Source: an uncultured Bacteroides sp.
Lineage (GTDB): Bacteria; Bacteroidota; Bacteroidia; Bacteroidales; Bacteroidaceae
Direction of reading: 5' to 3'
Assembly: GCA_900544075.1 (NCBI GenBank)
Contig: UQTJ01000002.1
Location: 62,001 to 126,000, forward strand
Length of the DNA: 64,000 nt
The notes under the pieces are model-generated. The model made no database searches. It was not told the DNA's origin and saw only the letters and a program-made list of their open reading frames with translations. The position numbers and the translations under genes are program-made. Shown in pieces: positions 33,273 through 41,889 of the stretch (positions are counted from its first letter, which is position 1; every line of letters begins with the position of its first letter).

Positions 33273-34064
33273 ATGAGAGTAATTATCGAACCAGATTATC
33301 AGTCAATCTCAAATTGGGCTGCTAACTACGTTGCAAAAAGAATCAATGAAGCTAATCCTACTAAAGAGAAACCTTTCGTATTGGGTCTTCCTACAGGATC
33401 ATCTCCACTTGGTATGTACAAAGCTCTGATTGAACTGAACAAGCAGGGTAAGGTGTCATTCAAGAATGTTGTTACATTCAATATGGATGAATACGTCGGA
33501 CTTCCTGAATCACACCCTGAAAGCTACCATTCTTTCATGTTCAATAACTTCTTCAATCATATTGATATCTGCAAGGAAAACATACATATATTGAACGGAA
33601 ATGCTGCTGACCTTGAAGCTGAATGTGCTAACTACGAAAAGGAAATTGAAAAATTCGGTGGCATCGACCTGTTCCTCGGAGGTATAGGTCCTGACGGACA
33701 TATCGCATTCAACGAACCGGGTTCTTCACTTACTTCACGCACTCGCGTAAAGACTCTTACTACAGATACTATCATCGCAAACTCACGTTTCTTCGACAAC
33801 GATGTAAACAAAGTTCCTAAGACTGCTCTTACTGTAGGTGTAGGCACTGTACTTTCTGCAAAAGAAGTATTGATTATCTGTAACGGACACAACAAGGCAC
33901 GCGCATTGCAGCATGCAGTAGAAGGCGGTATCACACAGATGTGGACTATCAGCGCACTTCAGATGCACCAGCACGGTATCATCGTATGCGACGAAGCTGC
34001 TACTGACGAACTTAAAGTAGGTACTTACAAATACTTCAAAGATATTGAAAAAGACAATCTTTAA
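33273..34064 (+). CDS. nagB: Glucosamine-6-phosphate deaminase
   Basis: This enzyme converts glucosamine-6-phosphate to fructose-6-phosphate plus ammonia, the last step of GlcNAc use. At 263 aa it matches the usual NagB length. All catalytic positions are present: Asp72 in NMDEYVGL, and in GGIGPDGHIAFNEPGSS the Asp and His of the PDGH segment and the Glu of NEP (equivalents of E. coli Asp141, His143, Glu148). TGSSPLGMYKAL is the phosphate loop, and SRTRVKTLT is conserved. It has a strong promoter and terminator of its own and lies divergent from the ROK regulator. The NagB-like/PIG-L fusion gene follows with a separate promoter. Confidence 0.95.
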   Translation: MRVIIEPDYQSISNWAANYVAKRINEANPTKEKPFVLGLPTGSSPLGMYKALIELNKQGKVSFKNVVTFNMDEYVGLPESHPESYHSFMFNNFFNHIDICKENIHILNGNAADLEAECANYEKEIEKFGGIDLFLGGIGPDGHIAFNEPGSSLTSRTRVKTLTTDTIIANSRFFDNDVNKVPKTALTVGVGTVLSAKEVLIICNGHNKARALQHAVEGGITQMWTISALQMHQHGIIVCDEAATDELKVGTYKYFKDIEKDNL

Positions 34065-34103
34065 TTGATTTGAATAAGCTTCTAAAGAGCAACTGAAAAA
34101 TAC

Positions 34104-34166
34104 AAAGTTGACAAGGCCTCTGTTACAATGTTTCTTATTCTGACGATAAACCTTGTCAACTTTTTT
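34104..34166 (+). terminator. nagB terminator
   Basis: AAAGTTGACAAGG (34104-34116) pairs perfectly with CCTTGTCAACTTT (34151-34163), with TTTTTT at 34161-34166. A TATCTTTG -7 box for the next gene follows at 34171-34178. Confidence 0.75.
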
Positions 34167-34170
34167 GGTT

Positions 34171-34178
34171 TATCTTTG
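34171..34178 (+). promoter_or_regulatory. -7 box TATCTTTG for the NagB-like/PIG-L gene
   Basis: TATCTTTG lies 58 bp before the ATG at 34236, directly after the nagB terminator, so the fusion gene is transcribed independently of nagB. Confidence 0.6.
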
Positions 34179-34235
34179 TTATATTAACAGAGTGAACTAA
34201 AAAAAATTCATTAACCTAACAAAAAAGGAGAAACT

Positions 34236-36221
34236 ATGCGAACAAATCTTACATCGCAAATTTCACTGAACAATGTGTCTACACGCTATTATAAGCCTGA
34301 AAATGCAGTGGAACGTTCGGTCATCACAAGATTCGAGAAAATTACAACAAACATCTACGAATCAATGGACGAAGGCACAAAAAACATTGCAGACGAAATA
34401 ATAGCCAAGATACAGGACAGACAGCGTGAGGGTAAATTCTGTACCATAGCATTGGGTACAGGCTCATCACTCCGTCCGTTGTTCACAGAACTTATACGCC
34501 GTCATAAGGACGAAGGAGTAAGTTTCAGAAATGTCATATTGTTTAATCTGTATGAATTCTATCCTGTAAATGAAGGTGCCGGAAGCACATTCAGCCATCT
34601 GATGAAACAGTTCATCTCGCAGGTTGACATTGACAGACAGAACATATTTACAATGGAAGGTAGCATCCCACAGGATGCAATAATCGACCATTGCAGACTA
34701 TATGAACAAAGAATACAGACATTCGGCGGTATCGACATTGCTGTCTTGGGAATAGGCAGAAAAGGTATCATCGGTATGAATGAACCAGGTTCACAAGCCA
34801 GTTCATCTACACGTCTGATATTGCTTGACAGCACTTCACGTTCGGAAGCTGCACACAATCTTGGTGTTGACAATCTTCCTCCTTGCTCCATCACTATGGG
34901 TATCAAAACCATTCTTGGCGCAAGAAAGGTATTCCTCCTGGCATGGGGCGAAGACAAGGCAGAAATCATACGCAAGACTGTAGAGGAAAAGATTACAGAC
35001 ACACTGCCTGCATCATATCTTCAGATGCATACAAATGCAGTGGTTTGTACAGACCTTGCGGCTGCAGCATATCTGACAAGAATACAGCGTCCGTGGCTCG
35101 TTACAAACTGCGAATGGAACAACAAGCTTATCAGAAGCGCTATCGTATGGTTGTGCCAGACATTGGGTAAACCAATCCTGAAGCTCACAAACAAGGACTA
35201 CAACGATAATGGTCTGAGCGAACTGCTTGCTCTTTACGGCTCTGCATATAATGTAAATATCAAGGTGTTCAACGACCTTCAACACACTATCACCGGTTGG
35301 CCGGGCGGAAAACCTAACGCTGACGACACTTACCGTCCTGAAAGAGCTAAACCGTTCCCGAAAAGAGTTATCGTATTCTCTCCGCACCCTGATGATGATG
35401 TTATCTCAATGGGCGGTACACTGAGAAGACTCGTTCAGCAGGGACATGAAGTGCACGTAGCATACCAGACTTCGGGTAACATTGCCGTAGGCGATGAAGA
35501 AGTGGTAAGATTCATGCACTTCATAAATGGCTTCAACCAGTTGTTCGACGACAGCAAGAACCAGACTATCAGCGACAAGTATGCCGAAATCAAGAAGTTC
35601 TTTGCAGAAAAGAAAGAGGGCGATATGGACTCAAGGGATATTCTTACCATCAAGGGACTTATCCGAAGAGGTGAGGCACGTACAGCATGTACATACAACA
35701 ACATACCTTTGTCAAGATGTCACTTCCTCGACCTTCCTTTCTACGAGACAGGAAAGATAGAAAAGAACCCTATCAGTCTGCCTGACATCGAAATCGTTCT
35801 TAACCTTCTGAGAGAAGTAAAACCTCATCAGATTTATGTGGCCGGCGACTTGGCCGACCCGCATGGAACTCACCGAGTATGTACTGATGCGGTATTCGCC
35901 GCTATCGACGAAGAAAAGAATGCCGGTGCTGAATGGCTTAACGACTGTAGAATATGGATGTACCGTGGCGCATGGGCTGAATGGGAAATAGAGAACATAG
36001 AAATGGCTGTACCTTTGAGTCCGGAAGAACTACGTGCTAAACGTAACTCAATCCTCAAGCACCAGTCACAGATGGAAAGCGCACCGTTCCTTGGCAACGA
36101 TGAACGTCTGTTCTGGCAAAGAAGCGAAGACCGTAACCGCGGAACAGCCTCACTTTATGACGGGTTAGGCTTGGCATGCTACGAAGCAATGGAAGCATTC
36201 GTTGAGTATAAGCCTCTATAA
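34236..36221 (+). CDS. NagB-like domain fused to PIG-L (LmbE) deacetylase domain
   Basis: This 661-aa cytoplasmic fusion is often annotated simply as glucosamine-6-phosphate deaminase. Residues about 30-290 align with NagB (GTGSSLRPLFTELI, FRNVILFNLYEF, FGGIDIAVLGIGRKG, NEPGSQASSSTR). However, Asp72 is replaced by Tyr106, and the PDGHIAFNEP block reads RKGIIGMNEP, so Asp141 becomes Lys176 and His143 becomes Ile178; only the Glu (183) remains. Residues about 375-640 form a PIG-L/LmbE zinc deacetylase: VIVFSPHPDDDVISMGG with His384, Asp386 and Asp387, and DLADPHGTHRVC with a further His pair. The protein probably deacetylates an amino-sugar substrate while the first half senses or scaffolds. 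Confidence 0.88.
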   Translation: MRTNLTSQISLNNVSTRYYKPENAVERSVITRFEKITTNIYESMDEGTKNIADEIIAKIQDRQREGKFCTIALGTGSSLRPLFTELIRRHKDEGVSFRNVILFNLYEFYPVNEGAGSTFSHLMKQFISQVDIDRQNIFTMEGSIPQDAIIDHCRLYEQRIQTFGGIDIAVLGIGRKGIIGMNEPGSQASSSTRLILLDSTSRSEAAHNLGVDNLPPCSITMGIKTILGARKVFLLAWGEDKAEIIRKTVEEKITDTLPASYLQMHTNAVVCTDLAAAAYLTRIQRPWLVTNCEWNNKLIRSAIVWLCQTLGKPILKLTNKDYNDNGLSELLALYGSAYNVNIKVFNDLQHTITGWPGGKPNADDTYRPERAKPFPKRVIVFSPHPDDDVISMGGTLRRLVQQGHEVHVAYQTSGNIAVGDEEVVRFMHFINGFNQLFDDSKNQTISDKYAEIKKFFAEKKEGDMDSRDILTIKGLIRRGEARTACTYNNIPLSRCHFLDLPFYETGKIEKNPISLPDIEIVLNLLREVKPHQIYVAGDLADPHGTHRVCTDAVFAAIDEEKNAGAEWLNDCRIWMYRGAWAEWEIENIEMAVPLSPEELRAKRNSILKHQSQMESAPFLGNDERLFWQRSEDRNRGTASLYDGLGLACYEAMEAFVEYKPL

Positions 36222-36243
36222 AGATTATTTCTAATACATTATA

Positions 36244-36280
36244 AAATCCTGCAAGGCTTAATGTTTTGCAGGATTTTTTT
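36244..36280 (+). terminator. Rho-independent terminator
   Basis: AAATCCTGCAA (36244-36254) pairs perfectly with TTGCAGGATTT (36266-36276), then TTTT. It ends the fusion gene 14 bp before the next ATG. Confidence 0.82.
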
Positions 36281-36294
36281 ATAAAGACACAGTT

Positions 36295-38928
36295 ATGTTC
36301 AGACATCTATTCTTTTCGATAAGCCTTGCCTCAGTATGTATGCTTTGGACAGGTTGCAATAATGAAAAACATTTCATAAACGATTCGGACTACAGACTAA
36401 AGGTAGAAAACGACTTTGCTGAAAAACAGGCAATTCTGAAAAATGGGAATTTATTCGATATATTCAGCAAGGAAATGACATCCGAAGAGAAAGAGGCATT
36501 GCAGTTTCTATATGCATATATGCCACTAAGTGATATAGCCGACAATTCGGGAGAGTTCTTTCTAAACAATATACGGCTTTCATTAAAAATAAGAGAAGCA
36601 TCATCATGGGGTAAAAATATCCCGGAAGATATCTTCAGACACTTTGTACTCCCAATAAGAGTCAACAACGAAAATCTGGACAATTCAAGGGAATATTTCC
36701 AAAAAGAATTATGGCCAAGAGTGAAACATCTCTCAATGCAAGATGCTGTACTGGAAACAAACCACTGGTGTCATGAGAAAGCTACTTATACACCATCGGA
36801 CAGCCGCACAAGTTCACCACTGGCAACAATAAAAACAGCCTACGGAAGATGCGGCGAGGAATCTACACTATTAGTTGCAGCACTCCGAGCTATAGGTGTT
36901 CCGGCACGTCAGGTATATACACCAAGATGGGCACATACAGACGACAATCATGCCTGGGTAGAAGCATGGGTGGACGGAAAATGGTGTTTCCTTGGAGCAT
37001 GCGAACCGGAACCTGTACTTAATCTCGGATGGTTCAACTCACCTGCAAGCAGGGGAATGCTGATGCACACAAAAGTATTCGGCTCATATAACGGTAAGGA
37101 AGAAAAGATGATTCAGACTGCTAATTATACAGAAATCAACATAATCGGTAATTATGCAGACAAATCGTCTTTAGCAGTAACTGTAAAAGATGGCAATGGA
37201 AACGTTATTGAAGGAGCCAATGTAGAGTTCAAGCTATATAACTATGCTGAGTTCTTTACTGTCTATAAACAGAAAAGCAATGAACAGGGACAGGTTTCAC
37301 TCTCAGCAGGACTGGGTGATATGCTGGTATATGCTTCATATGGTGACAAATTCGGCATAAGAAAAGTATCATTCGGAAAGGAAAAGACTGTCGATATAGT
37401 CTTGAAACATAATGTAAACGAAGCATATTGTGAAAACATGGATATTGTTCCTCCGGCGGAAAATGCAAACCTTCCTTCAGTATCAGAAGAACAACGAAAT
37501 GAGAACAATATCAGGCTGCACCAGGAAGATTCTATCAGAAATGCATATGTAGCTACATTCCCAGACAAAGATATTATCAGTAAGTTTGCTAAGGAAAACA
37601 ATCTGAAATACGAAGAAATAGAAGGATTTATAGTTAAGTCAAGGGGCAATTACGCAGAAATAATGAAATTTCTGAGCAACTCTACACAAAACCAAATGTG
37701 CAGAAAAGCTATAGACTTATTGAAAACAATAACAGACAAAGATTTGAGAGATACTCCATGCAGTGTTCTTGAAGACCATCTGTACAATATTCCGGAAGAA
37801 GCGAGTACGGAATATGTGCTTTGTCCGCGTGTAGCCAATGAACTTCTCACTCCATACCGCTCATTTCTTCAGAAAGAAATACCGGAAAGTCTGAAAACAG
37901 AGTTTACATCAAATCCTCAAACACTTGTAAAATGGTGCTCAGACAGCATTACCATAAGAAATGACCTTAACAAAGGCGCCTCTCCTACCTCACCTGTCGG
38001 AACATGGAAACGCAGGGTTGTAGATACACAGTCACGCGAAATATTCTTTGTAGCTGCAGCGAGAAGCCTCAACATACAGGCATGGAAAGATGCTGTGACA
38101 GGAAATATCTATTACATAGACAATGGTAATACTTATCAGGCTGACTTTGAAATCTCAACAATGTCAAAGACTCCTGAAGGCACACTGAGGGCCATATACA
38201 AACCTATTCCACGACTGGACAATCCTAAGTATTATACACATTTCACCATATCTAAGTACAAAAACGGAAGCTTCAAACTGCTAAACTATCCGGAAAATGC
38301 GACATGGAGTTCATTGCTGAAAAGTGGTACAAGGATAGAAGAAGGATATTATATGCTGGTAACAGGCAGCCGCCTTGCTAACGGAAGTGTAATGAGTAAC
38401 GTTTCATTCTTCACTATAGAAAAAGACAAAGAAACAAAGATAGAACTGAAAATGCGCGACAATGCTGAAGAAATAAGAGTTATCGGAAATTTCAACTCTG
38501 AACTGAAATATACAGATGCTGTCACAAAAACAGAAACATCCATACTCTCAACTACAGGAAGAGGATATTTCGTTGTCGGAATACTTGGCACCGGTCAGGA
38601 ACCCACCAACCATGCGCTAAGAGACATAGAAATAAAAAAAGAAGAATTTGAAAAATGGGGACGCAAAATGATACTGTTATTCCCGGACGAAAAGTCTTAC
38701 AGGAAATTCTCTCCAACCGATTTTCCAAATCTTCCTTCTAATATAGTTTACGGAATAGACACCGATAATGAAGTAAGAAACGAGATTTCACAGAACATGA
38801 AACTGTCAAATGGAGGAAATCTGCCAATATTCATTATAGGTGACACATTCAACCGTGTAGTGTTCCAGATAGACGGTTACACCATAGGAACAGGCGAACA
38901 ACTCATCAAGACCATTAACGGTCTGTAA
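36295..38928 (+). CDS. Lipoprotein with transglutaminase-like domain
   Basis: An 877-aa exported protein with a lipobox (MLWTGCNN, Cys21). Residues about 140-260 form a transglutaminase/protease-like core: Cys186 in TAYGRCGEESTLL, ALRAIGVPARQVYTPRW, His219 in DNHAWVEAWVDGKW, and acidic residues in LGACEPEP. After it come a beta-sandwich resembling a carboxypeptidase regulatory domain (VTVKDGNGNVIEGANVEFKL, then DMLVYASYGDKFG) and several uncharacterised segments, with a final thioredoxin-like part (RKMILLFPDEKSYRKF). The activity is probably peptide or peptidoglycan-linked hydrolysis or transfer at the cell surface; the substrate is unknown. Its 3' end overlaps convergent cutC by 14 bp. Confidence 0.78.
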   Translation: MFRHLFFSISLASVCMLWTGCNNEKHFINDSDYRLKVENDFAEKQAILKNGNLFDIFSKEMTSEEKEALQFLYAYMPLSDIADNSGEFFLNNIRLSLKIREASSWGKNIPEDIFRHFVLPIRVNNENLDNSREYFQKELWPRVKHLSMQDAVLETNHWCHEKATYTPSDSRTSSPLATIKTAYGRCGEESTLLVAALRAIGVPARQVYTPRWAHTDDNHAWVEAWVDGKWCFLGACEPEPVLNLGWFNSPASRGMLMHTKVFGSYNGKEEKMIQTANYTEINIIGNYADKSSLAVTVKDGNGNVIEGANVEFKLYNYAEFFTVYKQKSNEQGQVSLSAGLGDMLVYASYGDKFGIRKVSFGKEKTVDIVLKHNVNEAYCENMDIVPPAENANLPSVSEEQRNENNIRLHQEDSIRNAYVATFPDKDIISKFAKENNLKYEEIEGFIVKSRGNYAEIMKFLSNSTQNQMCRKAIDLLKTITDKDLRDTPCSVLEDHLYNIPEEASTEYVLCPRVANELLTPYRSFLQKEIPESLKTEFTSNPQTLVKWCSDSITIRNDLNKGASPTSPVGTWKRRVVDTQSREIFFVAAARSLNIQAWKDAVTGNIYYIDNGNTYQADFEISTMSKTPEGTLRAIYKPIPRLDNPKYYTHFTISKYKNGSFKLLNYPENATWSSLLKSGTRIEEGYYMLVTGSRLANGSVMSNVSFFTIEKDKETKIELKMRDNAEEIRVIGNFNSELKYTDAVTKTETSILSTTGRGYFVVGILGTGQEPTNHALRDIEIKKEEFEKWGRKMILLFPDEKSYRKFSPTDFPNLPSNIVYGIDTDNEVRNEISQNMKLSNGGNLPIFIIGDTFNRVVFQIDGYTIGTGEQLIKTINGL

Positions 38929-39661
38929 GTGCACTTATTGTTTTTCGTACACGAGCGGCGGTAGTTATCGGAGTGAGATACTCATCTACTGTCACCGTCC
39001 CCCCCATAGACAGAGCCGGGTTGCGATAAAGCATCCGGCTTTCTTTATTTTCGCGCGCTGAGAAATGAAATTCAGACGCACCTGTCTTCTCTGCCAAATC
39101 TCGTATATTGCTCTCATTGACTCCACAACCAGGCATTATTATTATCCTGCCGGCAGCCTGTTTAACCAATGAGGCGAGCAAATCAGTTCCCTGTATAGCC
39201 GTAGGCTGTTGACCGGAAGTTAGTATTCTGGATACTCCCATACCGATAAGACTCTCCATCACTTCAGCCGGGCGACGCACATAATCAAATGCACGATGGA
39301 ATGTTATGCTCATCCCTTCAGCAGCCTCAACCAAACGTTTCATAGCAAGCATATCAAGTTCTGCTTCCGGTGTCAGACATCCGAACACCACTCCATCCGC
39401 ACCCGCTTCTTTCACAGCACGTATATCTTCTTCCATTATATCCAGTTCCAAAGGAGAATAAACGAAATCTCCTCCACGAGGACGTATTATCACATGAAGC
39501 TTTATATCCAACAATCGTCGCGCAAGTTTCACCTCTCCTATGGAAGGAGTTGTCCCTCCTTCCGGCATCGAAGCGCATAGTTCCACACGATGTGCCCCGC
39601 CCTCTTGAGCCGCCAGACAGCTTTCTACCGAATTGGCACAAATTTCAAAAGTATATTCCAT
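38915..39661 (-). CDS. cutC: CutC-family protein (copper homeostasis)
   Basis: This 248-aa TIM-barrel protein of the CutC family starts YTFEICANSVESCLAAQEGG, with HRVELCASMPEGGTTPS, KLHVIIRPRGGDFVYS, GADGVVFGCLTPEAELD, FHRAFDYVR, RILTSGQQPTA and the C-terminal GCGVNESNI motif. Historically linked to copper tolerance in E. coli, its molecular activity is poorly defined, so the name is by family only. The length is typical. The gene converges with the transglutaminase-like gene and overlaps its last 14 bp, leaving no space for separate terminators. Confidence 0.9.
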   Translation of the reverse strand: MEYTFEICANSVESCLAAQEGGAHRVELCASMPEGGTTPSIGEVKLARRLLDIKLHVIIRPRGGDFVYSPLELDIMEEDIRAVKEAGADGVVFGCLTPEAELDMLAMKRLVEAAEGMSITFHRAFDYVRRPAEVMESLIGMGVSRILTSGQQPTAIQGTDLLASLVKQAAGRIIIMPGCGVNESNIRDLAEKTGASEFHFSARENKESRMLYRNPALSMGGTVTVDEYLTPITTAARVRKTISALTDR

Positions 39662-39748
39662 AATCTATTCTATAAAAAAAGTGCGGATTACACTCACTAT
39701 ACTTAAAATCATCTTGTATAATCAACGTAATACGCACTCTAATACTTG

Positions 39749-39820
39749 TACACCCATGGGGAGTCGAACCCCAATCGATGGAACCGGAATCCATTATTCT
39801 ATCCATTGAACTATGGGTGC
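39749..39820 (-). tRNA. tRNA-Arg (anticodon CCG)
   Basis: On the minus strand the cloverleaf is complete: acceptor GCACCCA with TGGGTGT (first pair G-U), D arm GTTC/GAAT, anticodon stem ATGGA/TCCAT around loop TTCCGGT giving anticodon CCG, variable loop CGAT, and T arm TGGGG-TTCGACT-CCCCA. The discriminator is A, and CCA is not encoded. It decodes CGG. No integrase or attachment repeat is seen near it. 39662-39748 and 39821-40000 otherwise hold nothing evident. Confidence 0.93.
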
Positions 39821-40015
39821 TTGTAACCTTTTTTGCTAAAAGCGATACAAAAATAATAAGTTTATCGGAATTTAGAAATAAACTTCCATGTAAAATGCTT
39901 TCATTAAGTAGGATTTCGGCTATTCACTAATGACAATTATTCAAACAATACACTTAAAACATAAACTTTTTGATAAGTTTTTCGTAATTATAATTGCATA
40001 TTTACAAAATATACC

Positions 40016-40023
40016 TATCTTTG
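40016..40023 (+). promoter_or_regulatory. -7 box TATCTTTG for asnA
   Basis: TATCTTTG with TTGC 18 bp upstream (39994-39997), 26 bp before ATG 40050. It falls inside a longer reading frame that begins at 39930, which supports the internal ATG as the true start. Confidence 0.65.
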
Positions 40024-40049
40024 CCAACAAAACTAATACCAAACAAATC

Positions 40050-41090
40050 ATGAGTTACTTAATAAAACCAACCAACTATAAAGCCCTGCTCGACATGAAA
40101 CAGACTGAGCTTGGCATTAAACAGATAAAGGAGTTCTTCCAGCAAAATCTATCATCGGAACTCAGACTCCGCCGCGTAACAGCCCCATTGTTCGTTCTTA
40201 AGGGTATGGGTATAAACGACGACCTGAACGGAGTGGAGCGTGCCGTGTCGTTCCCTATCAAGGACTTGGGGGACCAACAGGCCGAAGTGGTACACTCTCT
40301 TGCAAAATGGAAGAGAATGACGCTTGCCGACTATAACATCGGTCCGGGATATGGTATTTATACAGATATGAATGCAATACGTGCTGATGAGGAACTTGGA
40401 AACCTGCATTCGCTTTACGTTGACCAATGGGACTGGGAAAGAACCATCACACCGGAACAGAGAAATGTGGATTTCCTGAAAAGTATTGTAACCAGAATAT
40501 ATTCGGCTATGCGACGTACTGAGTATATGATATGCGAAATGTATCCGCAGATAAAATCATTCTTGGCTCACGACATACACTTCATACATTCTGAAGAACT
40601 CTTGCAGATGTATCCTGACAAGACTCCGAAAGAAAGGGAAAACCTTATCACAAAGAAATACGGTGCCGTATTTATAATAGGTATAGGATGCAATCTGAGC
40701 AACGGAAAGCCTCATGACCTTCGTGCTCCGGACTATGATGACTATTCTACCATTGATCCGGCTACCGGTCTGCCGGGACTGAACGGTGACCTCATGGTAT
40801 GGAACGAGGTTTTAGGACGTGCCATCGAGCTTTCGTCAATGGGTATCCGTGTGGACAAGGAAGCACTGTTGCGCCAGTTGGAACTTTCAGGCAAGGAAGA
40901 CAGAAAGGAACTGTACTTCCACAAAAGACTGTTGAGCGGCACTCTCCCACTGAGTATAGGTGGTGGTATAGGTCAGTCACGCCTCTGTATGCTATATCTG
41001 AAAAAAGCGCATATTGGAGAGATTCAGGCAAGTATATGGCCTGAGAGCATGAGAAAGGAATGCGAAGAACATGGCATGACTCTTATCTAA
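40050..41090 (+). CDS. asnA: Aspartate-ammonia ligase
   Basis: This ammonia-dependent asparagine synthetase forms Asn from Asp, ammonia and ATP (via AMP). At 346 aa from ATG 40050 (MSYLIKPTNYKALLDMKQTE) it matches AsnA length; the upstream 40 codons cross the promoter and are not conserved-looking. Class II aminoacyl-tRNA-synthetase-like motifs include RLRRVTAPLFVLKG, NDDLNGVERAVSF, GYGIYTDMNAIR, DQWDWER and the C-terminal LPLSIGGGIGQSRLCML (motif 3 region). The protein works as a dimer in the cytoplasm. It has its own promoter and terminator, so it appears monocistronic. Confidence 0.95.
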   Translation: MSYLIKPTNYKALLDMKQTELGIKQIKEFFQQNLSSELRLRRVTAPLFVLKGMGINDDLNGVERAVSFPIKDLGDQQAEVVHSLAKWKRMTLADYNIGPGYGIYTDMNAIRADEELGNLHSLYVDQWDWERTITPEQRNVDFLKSIVTRIYSAMRRTEYMICEMYPQIKSFLAHDIHFIHSEELLQMYPDKTPKERENLITKKYGAVFIIGIGCNLSNGKPHDLRAPDYDDYSTIDPATGLPGLNGDLMVWNEVLGRAIELSSMGIRVDKEALLRQLELSGKEDRKELYFHKRLLSGTLPLSIGGGIGQSRLCMLYLKKAHIGEIQASIWPESMRKECEEHGMTLI

Positions 41091-41122
41091 GCAACTAAAC
41101 GAGATACATATAAATATTACAG

Positions 41123-41170
41123 CGGAGTTTCCAAACCTAAAGATGGCTTACGAAACTCCGTTGTTTTTTT
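41123..41170 (+). terminator. asnA terminator
   Basis: CGGAGTTTC (41123-41131) pairs with GAAACTCCG (41152-41160), followed by TTGTTTTTTT. Confidence 0.85.
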
Positions 41171-41221
41171 GTTTATAAAATGCTAACTTTGCCGATATAA
41201 AATCACAACATCAAAACAGCA

Positions 41222-41884
41222 ATGAACGTACAGATAGAAGAATCATGGAAGGAAGCATTGATGCCGGAATTCTCGAAAGACTACTTTATAAGACTGACAG
41301 ACTTCGTAAGAAAGGAATATCACGAAACGACGGTTTATCCTCCGGGAAAACTGATTTTCAATGCATTCAACCTTTGTCCGTTTGACAAGGTGAAGGTAGT
41401 TATCATAGGACAGGACCCCTATCACGGTCCGGGTCAGGCACATGGATTGTGTTTCTCGGTAAACGACGGTATACAGCCTCCTCCTTCACTCGTAAACATA
41501 TTCAAGGAGATAAACAGCGACTTGGGAAAACCAATTCCACAAAGCGGAAACTTGACAAGATGGGCTGAACAGGGTGTGCTTCTTCTTAACGCCACACTTA
41601 CAGTACGCGCTCATCAGGCCGGGTCGCACCAAAGAAGAGGCTGGGAAGAATTTACAGATGCCGTTATAAGGAAATTGGCTGAAGAGAAAAGTAACTTAGT
41701 GTTTATCCTGTGGGGCTCGTATGCACAGAAAAAAGGGGCATTCATTGACAGAAACAAACACTTAGTACTCACATCAGTGCATCCGTCACCCCTCTCGGCA
41801 TACAACGGTTTCTTCGGAAATCACCACTTCAGCCTTGCCAATGACTATCTTGTGAAAAACGGCAAGACAGCCATCGACTGGTAG
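41222..41884 (+). CDS. ung: Uracil-DNA glycosylase
   Basis: A family 1 UDG (220 aa) that removes uracil from DNA to start base-excision repair. All key motifs are present: the water-activating GQDPYHGPGQAHGLCFSV with its Asp and Tyr, LLLNATLTVRAHQAGSH with the uracil-binding Asn, NLVFILWGSYAQKKG, and the DNA-intercalation loop HPSPLSAYNGFFGNHHF with its catalytic His. The length equals that of bacterial Ung. It starts about 130 bp after asnA behind the asnA terminator, and a TTTGCCGATAT stretch near 41190 may be part of its promoter. It ends five bases before the convergent lptD gene. Confidence 0.96.
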   Translation: MNVQIEESWKEALMPEFSKDYFIRLTDFVRKEYHETTVYPPGKLIFNAFNLCPFDKVKVVIIGQDPYHGPGQAHGLCFSVNDGIQPPPSLVNIFKEINSDLGKPIPQSGNLTRWAEQGVLLLNATLTVRAHQAGSHQRRGWEEFTDAVIRKLAEEKSNLVFILWGSYAQKKGAFIDRNKHLVLTSVHPSPLSAYNGFFGNHHFSLANDYLVKNGKTAIDW

Positions 41885-41889
41885 AAGTA

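Noticed and set aside
39749..39820. tRNA-Arg as an integration site
   Set aside because: No partial tRNA repeat or integrase lies nearby, and both neighbours (cutC, asnA) are core genes.
39930..40049. 40-residue N-terminal extension of asnA
   Set aside because: The asnA -7 box lies inside it, and AsnA proteins begin at the position of ATG 40050.
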